A stretch of DNA of 64,000 nucleotides from Mycobacterium branderi (GTDB taxonomy: Bacteria > Actinomycetota > Actinomycetes > Mycobacteriales > Mycobacteriaceae): positions 1,426,001 through 1,490,000 of the forward strand of contig NZ_AP022606.1 in NCBI RefSeq assembly GCF_010728725.1. Reading direction: 5' to 3'. The notes under the pieces are model-generated. The model made no database searches. It saw only the letters and a program-made list of their open reading frames with translations, and was not told the origin of the DNA. Below, piece after piece: positions 9,220 to 17,679 of this stretch. Each line of letters opens with the position of its first letter. Position 1 is the first letter of the stretch. The position numbers and the translations under genes are program-made.

Positions 9220-10035
9220 CTAATCGCCGCCCATCGCGGCGGCGCTGGCCTGCACCATGAGTCGGACAGCCTCGTTGCGGGTCATGGAGCCGAACATCTG
9301 GGCCGCGGCCCGCATTTGCTCACCCACCATCCAGGTCGGCCCGCTGGTGAGGTTGGCGAACGCCTCGGCGATGACCTCGTCAACGGTGGCGGCGTCAGGC
9401 GGCACCTCGTCCTCGGAACCGAGTTGTCCCCTGCTGTGCTCGAGCCGGCGCAGCGCCGGCGTGTCGGTCTTGCCGAGCACCAGTCCCAGCACGTCAATAC
9501 CCTTGTCGTGCAATTCACTCCACAGCGCTTCGGCGAACACCATGTCGAACGCCTTGGTGGCGCCGTAGGCCACCATGTTCGGTCCGCCGACGAATCCGGC
9601 GCCTGAACTGAAGATGACGATGCCGCCGCTGCCGCGCCGCACCATCGCCGGCGCGAAGTGGTGACACAACTGCATCGGCGCCATGCAGTTGCGCTGCACC
9701 ATCGCTTCGGCAGCTGTGATCGGCTGGGCGAGGAACGGCTCGAAGTGGGGATCGGCGCCTGCACAGCAGGCCAGGAACCCGACCTCGAGATCTTTGGTGG
9801 CGCCGACGATCGCCGACGTGGCGTCCTGCTCAGTGAGATCGACTGCCAGCGTGTGGGTTTCGGCTCCGGTCCGAGAGCTGATCCCGGCGGCGACGTCGTC
9901 GAGCACGGCTTGCCGCCGAGCCACCAGCACGACGTTGAGCCCGCGCTCGGCGAGCCCTTCGGCGAACGCGGCGCCAACGCCGTCGGACGCGCCAGCGACC
10001 AGCGCCCACGGACCGTATTTGCCGGCGAACGTCAC
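9220..10035 (-). CDS. SDR-family NAD(P)-dependent oxidoreductase
   Basis: A 271-residue classical short-chain dehydrogenase. The cofactor motif is VAGASDGVGAAFAEG near the N-terminus, IVIFSSGAGF carries the catalytic Ser strand, and YGATK (YxxxK) gives the catalytic Tyr/Lys. It probably oxidises or reduces a lipid-derived alcohol or ketone; the substrate is unknown. The GTG start at 10035 overlaps the stop of the upstream NTF2-like gene (GTGA), so an in-frame start 20 codons earlier was not used. It lies in one transcription direction with the mce operon, which may share its function or regulation. Confidence 0.88.
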   Translation of the reverse strand: MTFAGKYGPWALVAGASDGVGAAFAEGLAERGLNVVLVARRQAVLDDVAAGISSRTGAETHTLAVDLTEQDATSAIVGATKDLEVGFLACCAGADPHFEPFLAQPITAAEAMVQRNCMAPMQLCHHFAPAMVRRGSGGIVIFSSGAGFVGGPNMVAYGATKAFDMVFAEALWSELHDKGIDVLGLVLGKTDTPALRRLEHSRGQLGSEDEVPPDAATVDEVIAEAFANLTSGPTWMVGEQMRAAAQMFGSMTRNEAVRLMVQASAAAMGGD

Positions 10036-10448
10036 GACTGTTCCCCGACCGTCGCGACGCGTACCGCGGTGAAGCGGCGCCGCGCGATACGCCACCCGAC
10101 ATCGGTGCGGACCAGTTCGTCGTCGTAGTAACCGATCCCGTTGACTCCGGATGTGTTGTCCCCCAACATGATCAGCGCGTCGACGTAGGTGCGCGCCTGG
10201 GCGCTGTCACCGTTGACGGTGATCGCCTGGTTGCTCAGCCGGTGCAGCGTGTGGCCCGCCATCGCATGGGCCGCCTGCATGAATTCGGTGACCGCGTCGA
10301 CGTCCGTCCACGCCCCGATCTCGCCGTAGTCGAGTTCGCAATCCTCGGTGAACACGGTCCGAAACAGCGGCCAGTCGCGCCGGTCGATCCCGGTGGCGTA
10401 CCGCACCAGCAGGTCACAAATGTCCTGACGGTCGTCTCGGTCGGTCAT
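10032..10448 (-). CDS. NTF2/SnoaL-like protein
   Basis: A 138-residue protein beginning MTDRDDRQDICDLLVRYATG, the standard opening of SnoaL_4/NTF2-like small proteins (RYATGIDRRDWPLFRTVF, then a cone of beta strands). The family includes isomerases, dehydratases and ring-hydroxylating dioxygenase small subunits; no specific reaction can be assigned. It overlaps the dehydrogenase gene upstream (ATGA) and the SDR downstream (GTGA), so the three genes are translationally coupled and probably act on one substrate. Confidence 0.85.
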   Translation of the reverse strand: MTDRDDRQDICDLLVRYATGIDRRDWPLFRTVFTEDCELDYGEIGAWTDVDAVTEFMQAAHAMAGHTLHRLSNQAITVNGDSAQARTYVDALIMLGDNTSGVNGIGYYDDELVRTDVGWRIARRRFTAVRVATVGEQS

Positions 10449-11497
10449 GCGACGTCTCCGTTCGGGTGCACGATGATCCGCGGTGGGCCGCTGGACTTGC
10501 GGGCAAGGTCGATCGCGTCGGGCACCCCGTCGAGGCCGACGACCGCACCGACGCTGGGCAGCGGATCCAACCGCCCCGAGGCGATGGCGTCGAGAGTGCC
10601 GTACCAGTCCTGCGGATGCGGTCCGCCGCCGAACTGAATCGTGACGCCTTGACGGGTGGCGTCGGTGATGCTGAGCGAGTCGCCGGTGTACCAGCCGCCG
10701 GCGCAGTAGATGCGGGTACCCATGTCGACGGAATCGACGATGTTCTGGATCAGCCCTGTGGCGCCAACGCATTCGAAGACGACGGCCGGTCCCCACAATC
10801 CCCGTTCGGCGCGCACTTGCCGCCACACGTCGAACGGCGACGCTTCGGCCGGGTCCACCAGGATGTGCGCGCCGAAGCTGTCGCGGGCCAGTTCCCGTCG
10901 CTCGGCCTGATAGTCCGACACGATGATCGGCTCGACGCCCCGGCCGGCGAGGGCGGCGACGGCTGACAGCCCGATCGCCCCGGCACCGACGACGATCGGA
11001 ACCTCTCCCTGCTCCATTCGCGCGGAGCGCACGTAGAACTCGCCGACCGCGAACGCGTCGGTCAAAGCAACCGCGTCGCTGGACGCGTCGCCCTCGACGG
11101 GCTTGGCGATCGCTTCGGCGACCACCACGAACTCGGCGAAGCTGCCCTGGGCCTCCGGATGTTGACCGATGATCCGCGCACCGTCGGCGCCGCCGTTGAC
11201 CAACCGGATGGGAATCGACGTGACCCGTGTGCCGACCGGGAACCGGTCGGTACATCCGGGTCCGTGGCCGACGACCTCGCCGGCGAACTCGTGACCGAGC
11301 ACGATGTCGCGGTCGGCGTCGTAGAGCGAGCGACCCGTCGGGTCGTTGACGCCGAGCTCCGGATGGTCCATGAAATGCACGTCGGACGCACAGATCGCAG
11401 TGCTGAGGGTCCGCAGCAGCAGTTCGCCGTCACCGGGAACCGGGTCGGCGGTCTCGCGAACATCCAGGCGGCCGCCCCGCAACACCGCTGCACGCAT
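10445..11497 (-). CDS. Zinc-dependent alcohol dehydrogenase (MDR family)
   Basis: A 350-residue medium-chain dehydrogenase. The N-terminal GroES-like domain has the catalytic zinc ligands Cys36 (AICASDVHF) and His69-Glu70 (GHEFAGEVVGHG). The Rossmann motif is VVGAGAIGLSAVAALAG. The four-cysteine structural-zinc loop seems to be absent, as in several MDR subgroups. The start at 11497 (MRAAVLRGG) was chosen; a start 7 codons upstream is also possible. It is divergent from the IclR regulator and heads the ADH-NTF2-SDR unit. Oxidation of an alcohol intermediate is likely, substrate unknown. Confidence 0.9.
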   Translation of the reverse strand: MRAAVLRGGRLDVRETADPVPGDGELLLRTLSTAICASDVHFMDHPELGVNDPTGRSLYDADRDIVLGHEFAGEVVGHGPGCTDRFPVGTRVTSIPIRLVNGGADGARIIGQHPEAQGSFAEFVVVAEAIAKPVEGDASSDAVALTDAFAVGEFYVRSARMEQGEVPIVVGAGAIGLSAVAALAGRGVEPIIVSDYQAERRELARDSFGAHILVDPAEASPFDVWRQVRAERGLWGPAVVFECVGATGLIQNIVDSVDMGTRIYCAGGWYTGDSLSITDATRQGVTIQFGGGPHPQDWYGTLDAIASGRLDPLPSVGAVVGLDGVPDAIDLARKSSGPPRIIVHPNGDVA

Positions 11498-11519
11498 GGC
11501 GATCGCCCTTCCTAGCATT

Positions 11520-11557
11520 TCTCGATTATTCGAATTAATATCTCGATAATTTGATTC
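11520..11557. promoter_or_regulatory. Tandem AT-rich operator between dehydrogenase and IclR genes
   Basis: An island of very AT-rich sequence in GC-rich DNA. The element TCTCGATTATTCGAATT (11520-11536) is repeated imperfectly as TCTCGATAATTTGATTC (11541-11557), with the two copies offset by 21 bp (two helical turns). The first copy contains the palindrome TTCGAA. Its position between the divergent genes fits the operator of the IclR protein encoded next to it. The dehydrogenase promoter would overlap it. Confidence 0.6.
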
Positions 11558-11604
11558 CGACAGTAGGAACTCTGCGGAGAGGAAGTCAAGACATTCCCGG
11601 TTCG

Positions 11605-12450
11605 ATGTCCGCCCCGACGATCCGCGTCCTCGACGTCGTGGAGCTGCTGGCCAGTCACGGAGCGGGGGACCTTCGGTTTTCCGATGTGGTGCGCGAACTC
11701 GGGCTGACCCAGGCCACCGCGCACGCGATCTTGACGACGCTGTGCGATCGCGGCTGGGCCAGCCGCGACCCTGTCGACAAGACGTTTTCGCTGGGGCCCG
11801 CCCTTGCGGTGGTGGCGGCGCGCACAGACCTGGCGCGTCCCCTCGCGCACGCCGCTCGTGGCGCGGCGCTGCAGCTTTCTCGCGAATTGGGTTATCCCGC
11901 ATCGGTCGTCGAGCGGTTCGGTGATTCGCTGGTGATCACCGCCTTCGAGGGCGGTGACCAACCCGCCGGCGCGCCCGGGGACCGCATCCGCTACGCGCCG
12001 CCGTTCGGGGTCGCATTCGCCGCATGGGACACCGACGAAGAACAGCGCGCGTGGATCCAGCGGAGCACCGCGACAGATTCCACCCTGGCCCGGCGCCTCG
12101 AAGAGTTGTTGGCGCGCACGCGCGAGCGCGGCTTCGACGTCGACTGCACGACACCGGCGTTGACAGAAGCGGCGCGGGTGGTGGGTACGCTGCCCAGCGA
12201 CGGACTGCCTGCCCACGTTCGGGAGATCACCGAGCGGTTGCTGGTCGAATTCACCACGATCGGATTTCTTCCCGACGACGCCTCGGCGCGCGAGGCGCGA
12301 CCGGTGGCCACGATCGCCGCGCCGGTATTCGACGATCGCGGCCGGGTAGCGACGATTGTGGCCGTGCACCCATTGCAGGCCTTGACGCGCAGGCAGATCG
12401 ACTCTATTGGGCGGCGTGTGACTGGCGCCGCGGGCGGCATCCGTGCGTGA
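11605..12450 (+). CDS. IclR-family transcriptional regulator
   Basis: A 281-residue regulator starting MSAPTIRVLDVVELLASHG. An N-terminal winged helix (about 5-65, LRFSDVVRELGLTQATAHAIL) is followed by an IclR effector-binding domain (about 80-270). The start at 11605 places the HTH at the usual distance; an in-frame start 18 codons upstream would fall inside the operator repeats. It probably controls the divergent ADH-NTF2-SDR genes and its own operon. The stop overlaps the next hydrolase gene by 8 bp. Effector unknown. Confidence 0.88.
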   Translation: MSAPTIRVLDVVELLASHGAGDLRFSDVVRELGLTQATAHAILTTLCDRGWASRDPVDKTFSLGPALAVVAARTDLARPLAHAARGAALQLSRELGYPASVVERFGDSLVITAFEGGDQPAGAPGDRIRYAPPFGVAFAAWDTDEEQRAWIQRSTATDSTLARRLEELLARTRERGFDVDCTTPALTEAARVVGTLPSDGLPAHVREITERLLVEFTTIGFLPDDASAREARPVATIAAPVFDDRGRVATIVAVHPLQALTRRQIDSIGRRVTGAAGGIRA

Positions 12451-13342
12451 GCTACGGCTCGACGTCAGCGACGCGGTCGGCGAAACGGCGTCGCTGGCGG
12501 CGAGCTACTACCCTGCCGGCGCGCCGAATCCGGCCGTGCTGGTGTGCCTGCCCGGTGGGACCTACAACCGGGGCTACTGGCACCTGGATGTGCCCGGGCA
12601 CGCTGGCTATAACTTCGCGGAATATGCTGCGCAGCACGGTTATTCGGTCGTGGCGATCGATCCGCTCGGCACGGGCGACAGCACCAGACCGGTGCGCGAC
12701 ATCGGCTTGGCGGATATCGCGGCGGCGCTCGCCTGCGCCGTAGCCAGGTTGCCGGAAATCACCGGCAGCACGGAACGTCCCGTCGCGGTGGCGCATTCGC
12801 TGGGAGGGTATCTCGCGATATTGCAGCAAACCGCTGCGGCCAGCTACGCGGCGCTGGCCATCCTCGGCTGCACCAACCAACACGTCGCACCGCTGAACCT
12901 CGATCCGGAATTCATCACCGCGGCCGCCACACCGCAAGGCCGCGCAGCACTTATCGACCAGTTTGCCGCCGTGCTCCCCGAGCCGTACCTGGAAACCTCG
13001 CGGGACTGGTTGCAGAGTTGGTTTCATCTCGACGATGTCCCGCCGGACGTGGTGCAGGCCGACAATCTGACGACGATATCCGTTGCGCCTCGGTGTTTTT
13101 CCGCGGCGGCGATCCCGGGAGTGACCGCTGCCGAAGCGGCCCTGGTAGACGTCCCGGTTTTCCTCGGCTACGGCGAGGTGGACGTGTCACCCGACCCGCA
13201 CAGCGAAGCGCGGTTCTACCGCCGCAGTCCCGACGTCACGACGTTCGTCGTTCCGGGCAGCGCACACTGCCACAACATGGCCACGACCCGCCATGTGCTG
13301 TGGCGGCGCATGCTGGACTGGATCGCCGGGCAGTTAGGGTAA
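12443..13342 (+). CDS. Alpha/beta hydrolase
   Basis: A 299-residue alpha/beta hydrolase with a GTG start inside the end of the IclR gene. The nucleophile elbow is AHSLGG with Ser119. The likely acid is the Asp in GYGEVDVSPDP and the His is in PGSAHCHN. The oxyanion region is CLPGGTYNRGYW. The family covers esterases and C-C bond hydrolases; the substrate is not identifiable. Co-transcribed with the IclR regulator and the methyltransferase that follows 3 bp later. Confidence 0.85.
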   Translation: MRELRLDVSDAVGETASLAASYYPAGAPNPAVLVCLPGGTYNRGYWHLDVPGHAGYNFAEYAAQHGYSVVAIDPLGTGDSTRPVRDIGLADIAAALACAVARLPEITGSTERPVAVAHSLGGYLAILQQTAAASYAALAILGCTNQHVAPLNLDPEFITAAATPQGRAALIDQFAAVLPEPYLETSRDWLQSWFHLDDVPPDVVQADNLTTISVAPRCFSAAAIPGVTAAEAALVDVPVFLGYGEVDVSPDPHSEARFYRRSPDVTTFVVPGSAHCHNMATTRHVLWRRMLDWIAGQLG

Positions 13343-13345
13343 GCC

Positions 13346-13981
13346 ATGGCAACGACTCGACGACGGGGCTTCAACGACGCCGTCACCCGGTTCTGGAGTT
13401 TCGCGGCACCCGCCTACAATTTTCCGGTTCTGCAGCGATGGGTTTACCGTCCGCCGCACGACGAGGTGATCGCGCAGTTGCGCGCCCACGGAGCTCGCCG
13501 CATTGCCGACGTAGCTTGTGGCACCGGGGTTCTGGCTGATCGAATCGAACGTGAGCTTCAACCCGACGCGGTTTACGGCGTGGACATGTCCGATGGGATG
13601 CTTGCCCAGGCTCGGGCCCGCTCGGAGGCGGTGCAGTGGCTGAAGGGGCCGGCCGAGCACCTGCCCTTTGACGACGGCGCGCTCGACGCGGTCGTGACGA
13701 CCTCGGCATTTCATTTCTTCGACCAGCCGGCTGCTGTGCGTGAGTTTCACCGCGTGCTGGCTCCCGGCGGTCTGGCCGTGGTCGTTGCGCTCAGCGCGCG
13801 ACAGCCGCTGCTGCAGGGACCGGTGGCCAGCCGGTGGAAACCGGCGCACCACGCGTCGCAAGCGGAGATACGGGCGATGTTCGAGGATGCCGGTTTCACC
13901 GTCACCGACCAACACCGGGTGCCCCGGCCCGCGTGGATCACCTTCATTTCGGATCTGGTCACCGCCGGGACGAAGTCATGA
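13346..13981 (+). CDS. Class I SAM-dependent methyltransferase
   Basis: A 211-residue methyltransferase. Motif I is IADVACGTGVLADRI, followed by the acidic loop VYGVDMSDGML, and motif post-I/IV is FDDGALDAVVTTSAFHFF. It resembles UbiE/Coq5-type small-molecule methyltransferases. It starts 3 bp after the hydrolase stop and its own stop overlaps the next gene (ATGA), so it belongs to the IclR-led operon. Acceptor substrate unknown. Confidence 0.87.
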   Translation: MATTRRRGFNDAVTRFWSFAAPAYNFPVLQRWVYRPPHDEVIAQLRAHGARRIADVACGTGVLADRIERELQPDAVYGVDMSDGMLAQARARSEAVQWLKGPAEHLPFDDGALDAVVTTSAFHFFDQPAAVREFHRVLAPGGLAVVVALSARQPLLQGPVASRWKPAHHASQAEIRAMFEDAGFTVTDQHRVPRPAWITFISDLVTAGTKS

Positions 13982-14340
13982 GCACAGTAGAGCGCTATCT
14001 GACGTGCCTGGCCGCGCATGACTGGGATGGCTTGGCGGCCACCATCTCTGACAAAAGCCTGCACCGGGAGGGGCCGTTCTGCGACGTCGTCGAGGGCAAG
14101 CAGCGCTACGTCACCTATCTGCGCGAGGTCATCGCGCCGTTGCAGGATCACCGGTTGGCCATAACACGAATCTCCCGCTCAGCCGATCACGTGTCGTACG
14201 TAGAGCTCACCGAAAGCTTTCTGCTCGACGGGGATCGAGCCGAATACCCCGAATGCATCGTGTTCGAGCAGGGCGACGACGGGCTGATCAATTACGTCAG
14301 CGTGTTCATCAAGCAGCCGGGCGAAGGTCCGCGAACCTGA
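13978..14340 (+). CDS. NTF2/SnoaL-like protein
   Basis: A 120-residue protein beginning MSTVERYLTCLAAHDWDGLAATIS, typical of the SnoaL-like fold (helix, then curved sheet). The ATG overlaps the methyltransferase stop. It is the last gene of the IclR-led operon. Small proteins of this fold bind or isomerise hydrophobic substrates; the function here is unknown. Confidence 0.8.
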   Translation: MSTVERYLTCLAAHDWDGLAATISDKSLHREGPFCDVVEGKQRYVTYLREVIAPLQDHRLAITRISRSADHVSYVELTESFLLDGDRAEYPECIVFEQGDDGLINYVSVFIKQPGEGPRT

Positions 14341-14451
14341 ACGCGCTGCGCTCGCCATCTCACGGCCCGCGCGGGCGAGGCCTTCGACCATCCCCGGCAT
14401 CCGTCGCGCCTCGAGGTGTTGTTCTCGGGTTCCGACCGTGTGAGTGGTCAT
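14341..14451 (-). pseudogene. Possible remnant of the 5' end of a DUF899-type gene
   Basis: On the minus strand an AGGAGAA ribosome-binding site (14459-14465) precedes an ATG at 14451. The first residues, MTTHTVGTREQHLEARR, look like the start of DUF899 proteins as I remember them. Similarity then stops, and the frame continues antisense through the end of the NTF2-like gene. An intact DUF899 gene lies just beyond the IS element on the same strand. Read as a truncated gene start; a chance resemblance is possible. Confidence 0.35.
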
Positions 14452-14474
14452 TTCCGCGTTCTCCTAATCGTTTA

Positions 14475-14815
14475 GTAGGGATGGATTGCTGGTCGTGGTG
14501 GCGACCAGGGTCTGTTTCCTGGTTGGTCTGCTGTCAGGTGATGCCTGGTTTGTCCCGACGCTCGACGTCTAGAGAAAGAACGGCGCGCCTGGCGGCAGAT
14601 CACCTCCGGTGGTGGTGGGATGCCGTTGCCCGAGCCCACCGCAGGGTTGACCTCCCGACTGTGTTTCCCGAGCCTTGAGCTCTTCGATAGAACGAGGTCC
14701 TGCGGTGAGCTGGAGTCACGGACGGCTAGTGAGATGACGGACCTAAGAGTCCCGCGATTAGGGCGCCGCGTGAGTCCACCGGTGACGGCATAACCATCGA
14801 TCGAAGGAGTGATGA
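14475..14815 (+). ncRNA. Candidate bridge-RNA region of the IS110 element
   Basis: About 340 bp without a plausible gene lie between the estimated left end and the transposase start. In IS110-subgroup elements such as IS621 this left-end non-coding region encodes the bridge RNA that pairs with target and donor DNA. Position and length fit, but the loops were not folded here. Confidence 0.3.
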
Positions 14816-14819
14816 CACC

Positions 14820-16049
14820 TTGGGCTTGTTTTGTGGAATTGATTGGGCCACTGAACATCACGATGTCGCCGTCATCGACGACGACGGGCGTGTGGTGGCC
14901 CGCGGACGGGTCAGCAATGATGCGGCCGGGTTCGCGGCTCTGTTGACGCTGCTGGCTGAGGCCGGTGACAGCGCCGCGCATCCAATCCCGGTGGGGATCG
15001 AAACCGATCGCGGACTGTGGGTGGCCGCGCTGCGCGAAACCGGCCGGGTGATCTACCCGATCAACCCACTGGCGGCCTCGCGGTACCGGGCACGGCATGC
15101 AGTGTCGGGGGCCAAATCCGATGCCACCGATGCGGTGCTGCTGGCCAATATCGTGCGCACCGATGCCGCCGCGCACCGACCGCTGCCCGCCGACACCGAG
15201 CTGGCCCAAGCCATCCGGGTGCTCGCCCGCGCCCAGCAAGATGCGGTTTGGGCGCGTCAGCAGATCGGCAACCAGATCCGCGACCTGCTCAAAGACTTCT
15301 ACCCGGCCGCCATCGCCGCGTTCGCCGGGCTGCCCGAGGGTGGACTGGCCCGCGCCGACGCCCGCACCATCTTGGCCGCTGCGCCGACCCCAACGCAGGC
15401 GGCGACGCTGACTCCCGCCGGCTGCGCCGACTGCTGACCAAAGCTGGCCGCCGACGCCATCTCGACCGCGATATCGAGCGGTTGCGCGCCGTGTTCACCG
15501 ACACCTACCTGCACCAACCGCCGGCCGTGGAAAACGCGATGGGCATCCAACTGGCGGCGTTGTTGCGCCAACTCGAGGCCGCCTGCACCGCGGCCGACGA
15601 GCTGGCCGAGGCGGCGATCGCCCATTTTGAGCAACACCCGGACGCCAAGATCATCACCAGCTTCCCGGCCTGGGATGTTGGCCGGCGCCCGGGTGCTCGC
15701 CGAGATCGGCGATGACCGAACCCGCTTCGCTGAGGCCCGCGGACTCAAAGCCTTCGCCGGATCCGCCCCCATCACCCGCGCCAGCGGCAAGAAAACCGTT
15801 GTCCTGCACCGCCACATCAAGAACCGGCGACTGGCCGCCGTCGGCCCGATCTGGGCACTGGGATCGCTGCGCGCCTCGCCGGGCGCGCGTCGCCACTACG
15901 ATGCCCGCCGCGCCGCCGGAGACTGGAACCACCAAGCCCAACGGCACCTGTTCAACAAGTTTCTCGGCCAACTCCACCACTGCCTGCAGACCGGCCGGCT
16001 CTACAACGAACACCTGGCGTTTCCACCTCCTCTCTCGCTCGTGGCTTGA
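14820..16049 (+). pseudogene. IS110-family transposase, broken by frameshifts
   Basis: Reading starts at a TTG (MGLFCGIDWATEHHDVAV) with AAGGAG upstream. The N-terminal RuvC-like DEDD domain is visible: Asp in GIDWA, Glu in GIETDRG, and the two Asp of KSDATDA. The frame is lost near 15415 (ending CADC), resumes in another frame as RRLRRLLTKAGRR, and is lost again near 15664-15675 (SFPAWDVG). It returns to the first frame at GMLAGARVLAEIGDD, followed by the C-terminal domain with GSAPITRASGK (catalytic Ser region). The shifts fit small deletions of one and two bases. Probably an inactive copy unless these are sequence errors. Confidence 0.8.
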
Positions 16050-16139
16050 CTCTTAACTTCGTGAGATGTCTTTCTCGTCATGGCGGCGGACCGTCGAACC
16101 GCCGTCACTTGGACGAAGAATGGAGAGGCGCTAACCCGA

Positions 16140-16871
16140 CTACCGAGGCGGTCGCGGATCGTTGGGATTGTCCGGGTCACCGTCACCGAACCATCGCGAC
16201 GGTTCGTGCTCGCCGTATTCGTCGTGCCAGTTCCACCACTCGTACGGCGGCGTTTGCGGGTAGCCTTCCGGCGAGTCTTCCCAGTTTTCTTGGCGCCCAA
16301 GCGCAGTCATGTCGAGGTAAGTCCAGGTGTTCTCGAACGCCTCGTCGCCGCGGTTGTTGATGAAGTAGGTACGGAACACGCGGTCGTCGTCGCGGATGAA
16401 CGCGTTGGTGCCGTGCCATTCGTCCACGCCGAAGTCGGCGTCGAAGCTGTCGGTGATCGTGTACCACGGGACCTGCCAACCCATTCGGGCCTTGACGCGC
16501 GCCAGTTCGGGCTGCCCACCGCGCGATGCGAACACCAATGTGGTGTCGCGGGCGTTCAGATGCGCGAGGTGGGGAATGTGGTCGGCCAGCATGGAGCAGC
16601 CGCGGCAACCGCGGTCGGGCCAGCCTTCCACGCCGGGCGCGACGAACGCGCGGTAGACGATCAGCTGGCGGCGGCCCTGGAAAAGATCAAGCAGGCTCAC
16701 CTTGCCGCCCGGGCCGTCGAACGCGTAGCGCTTCTCCACGGCCAGCCAGGGCATGCGTCGCCGCTTGGCGGCCAGCGCGTCGCGCGCTCGGGTCAGCTTC
16801 TTCTCCTCGACCAGCAGCTGTTGACGCGCGGCCTCCCACTCGGCGGACGACACGATCGGCGGTGTCTTCAT
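16140..16871 (-). CDS. DUF899 thioredoxin-like protein
   Basis: A 243-residue DUF899 protein (MKTPPIVSSAEWEAARQQLL, typical helical N-terminus). It has the thioredoxin-fold segment DRGCRGCSMLADHIPHLAHLNARDT with a CRGC (CxxC) pair and the aromatic C-terminal WWNWHDEYG motif. The family is annotated as thioredoxin-like or dithiol-disulfide isomerase-like; the substrate is unknown. It lies 21 bp downstream of an SDR gene in the same direction, both divergent from an ECF sigma factor. That context suggests an ECF-controlled stress module. Confidence 0.85.
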   Translation of the reverse strand: MKTPPIVSSAEWEAARQQLLVEEKKLTRARDALAAKRRRMPWLAVEKRYAFDGPGGKVSLLDLFQGRRQLIVYRAFVAPGVEGWPDRGCRGCSMLADHIPHLAHLNARDTTLVFASRGGQPELARVKARMGWQVPWYTITDSFDADFGVDEWHGTNAFIRDDDRVFRTYFINNRGDEAFENTWTYLDMTALGRQENWEDSPEGYPQTPPYEWWNWHDEYGEHEPSRWFGDGDPDNPNDPRPPR

Positions 16872-16892
16872 TGGATGCGCTCCTTCCGGGTT

Positions 16893-17645
16893 TCAGTTCA
16901 GCGGTGACAGCCCCGCGGCGGTGAGCAGAAATGCGCCGTGGTCCTGTCTGTCGCCGATGACGACTTCCAATACCGACTTGCCCACGTGCTCGGCGGTCAG
17001 CGCGGGCCCAGACGACTGAACGAAGGTGGCGACGTCGACGCCCTGCCGCTCGGCGTAGGCGGCCACGGCCTTGGCGCCGAGGTCGGTGGTGTGAGTCAAT
17101 CTCGGCAGGACGGACACGAAGCTGATCCCCAGGCCGGCTTGCTTCGACTCGATGGCCGCGTAATCGGTGATGAACTTGACGGTGGCCTTGGCGCCGGCGT
17201 AGCCACCGCTCAGCGGCGATCCGTTGAGCGCGGCGCCGCTGGAGATCGCGATCACCGCGCTGCCCGGGTCCAAGGGGCGTTGCAGTGCGTGACGGACCCA
17301 GCGGAATGCCTGCGCCACATCGGTATTCCAGTTCTCGCTGAACGACTCCCACGTCTGGTCCTGCAAGGGACGCATCTGCGGCGTGGCCCCTGCAGCGAGC
17401 ACCACCGTGCGCGGTTGATGTTCGTCGATGAGCCGGCGGGCTGTCGCCGGCTCGGCCGCGTCGGCGACGACCGCGGTGAAGGAGTCGCCCAACTGGTCGC
17501 GTACCTCGTCGAGGTGCGCTCGGCTGCGGGCGACGCCGACGACGTGGGCACCGCCAGCCGCCAAAGCCGCGGCGACGCCCCGGCCGAATCCGCGGCTGGC
17601 TCCGGTGACGATCGCCGTTGTGCCGACGAGTTCGTTCTGGTTCAT
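16893..17645 (-). CDS. SDR-family oxidoreductase
   Basis: A 250-residue short-chain dehydrogenase with TGASRGFGRG (cofactor loop), LAAGATPQ (in place of NNAG), ISSGAAL (Ser) and YAGAK (YxxxK). It is the first gene of the SDR-DUF899 pair facing the ECF sigma factor gene across a 117-bp region that contains a large palindrome. The substrate cannot be inferred. Confidence 0.87.
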   Translation of the reverse strand: MNQNELVGTTAIVTGASRGFGRGVAAALAAGGAHVVGVARSRAHLDEVRDQLGDSFTAVVADAAEPATARRLIDEHQPRTVVLAAGATPQMRPLQDQTWESFSENWNTDVAQAFRWVRHALQRPLDPGSAVIAISSGAALNGSPLSGGYAGAKATVKFITDYAAIESKQAGLGISFVSVLPRLTHTTDLGAKAVAAYAERQGVDVATFVQSSGPALTAEHVGKSVLEVVIGDRQDHGAFLLTAAGLSPLN

Positions 17646-17679
17646 GGCGTCTCCTGACGTGGTTCGGTCACTAATGCAG

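Larger units (their letters stand above)
14470..16070 (+). mobile_element. IS110-family insertion sequence, transposase frameshifted
   Basis: The element has a DEDD-type (IS110) transposase, a long non-coding left part (about 14470-14819) and a short right end. IS110 elements lack clear terminal inverted repeats, so both ends are estimates. The right end is put near 16070 because the TTGACTCTTAACTT...GATGTCT segment looks like actinobacterial IS110 right ends. It sits between the IclR-led operon and the DUF899 gene. Confidence 0.75.

Noticed and set aside
10449..11255. A much longer form of the NTF2-like protein
   Set aside because: The upstream part is Arg-rich frame shadow of the dehydrogenase; the start at 10448 overlaps its stop.
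11512..11518. Alternative dehydrogenase start seven codons upstream (MLGRAIAM)
   Set aside because: It abuts the operator repeats, and the MRAAVLRGG start fits the family; not excluded, but less likely.
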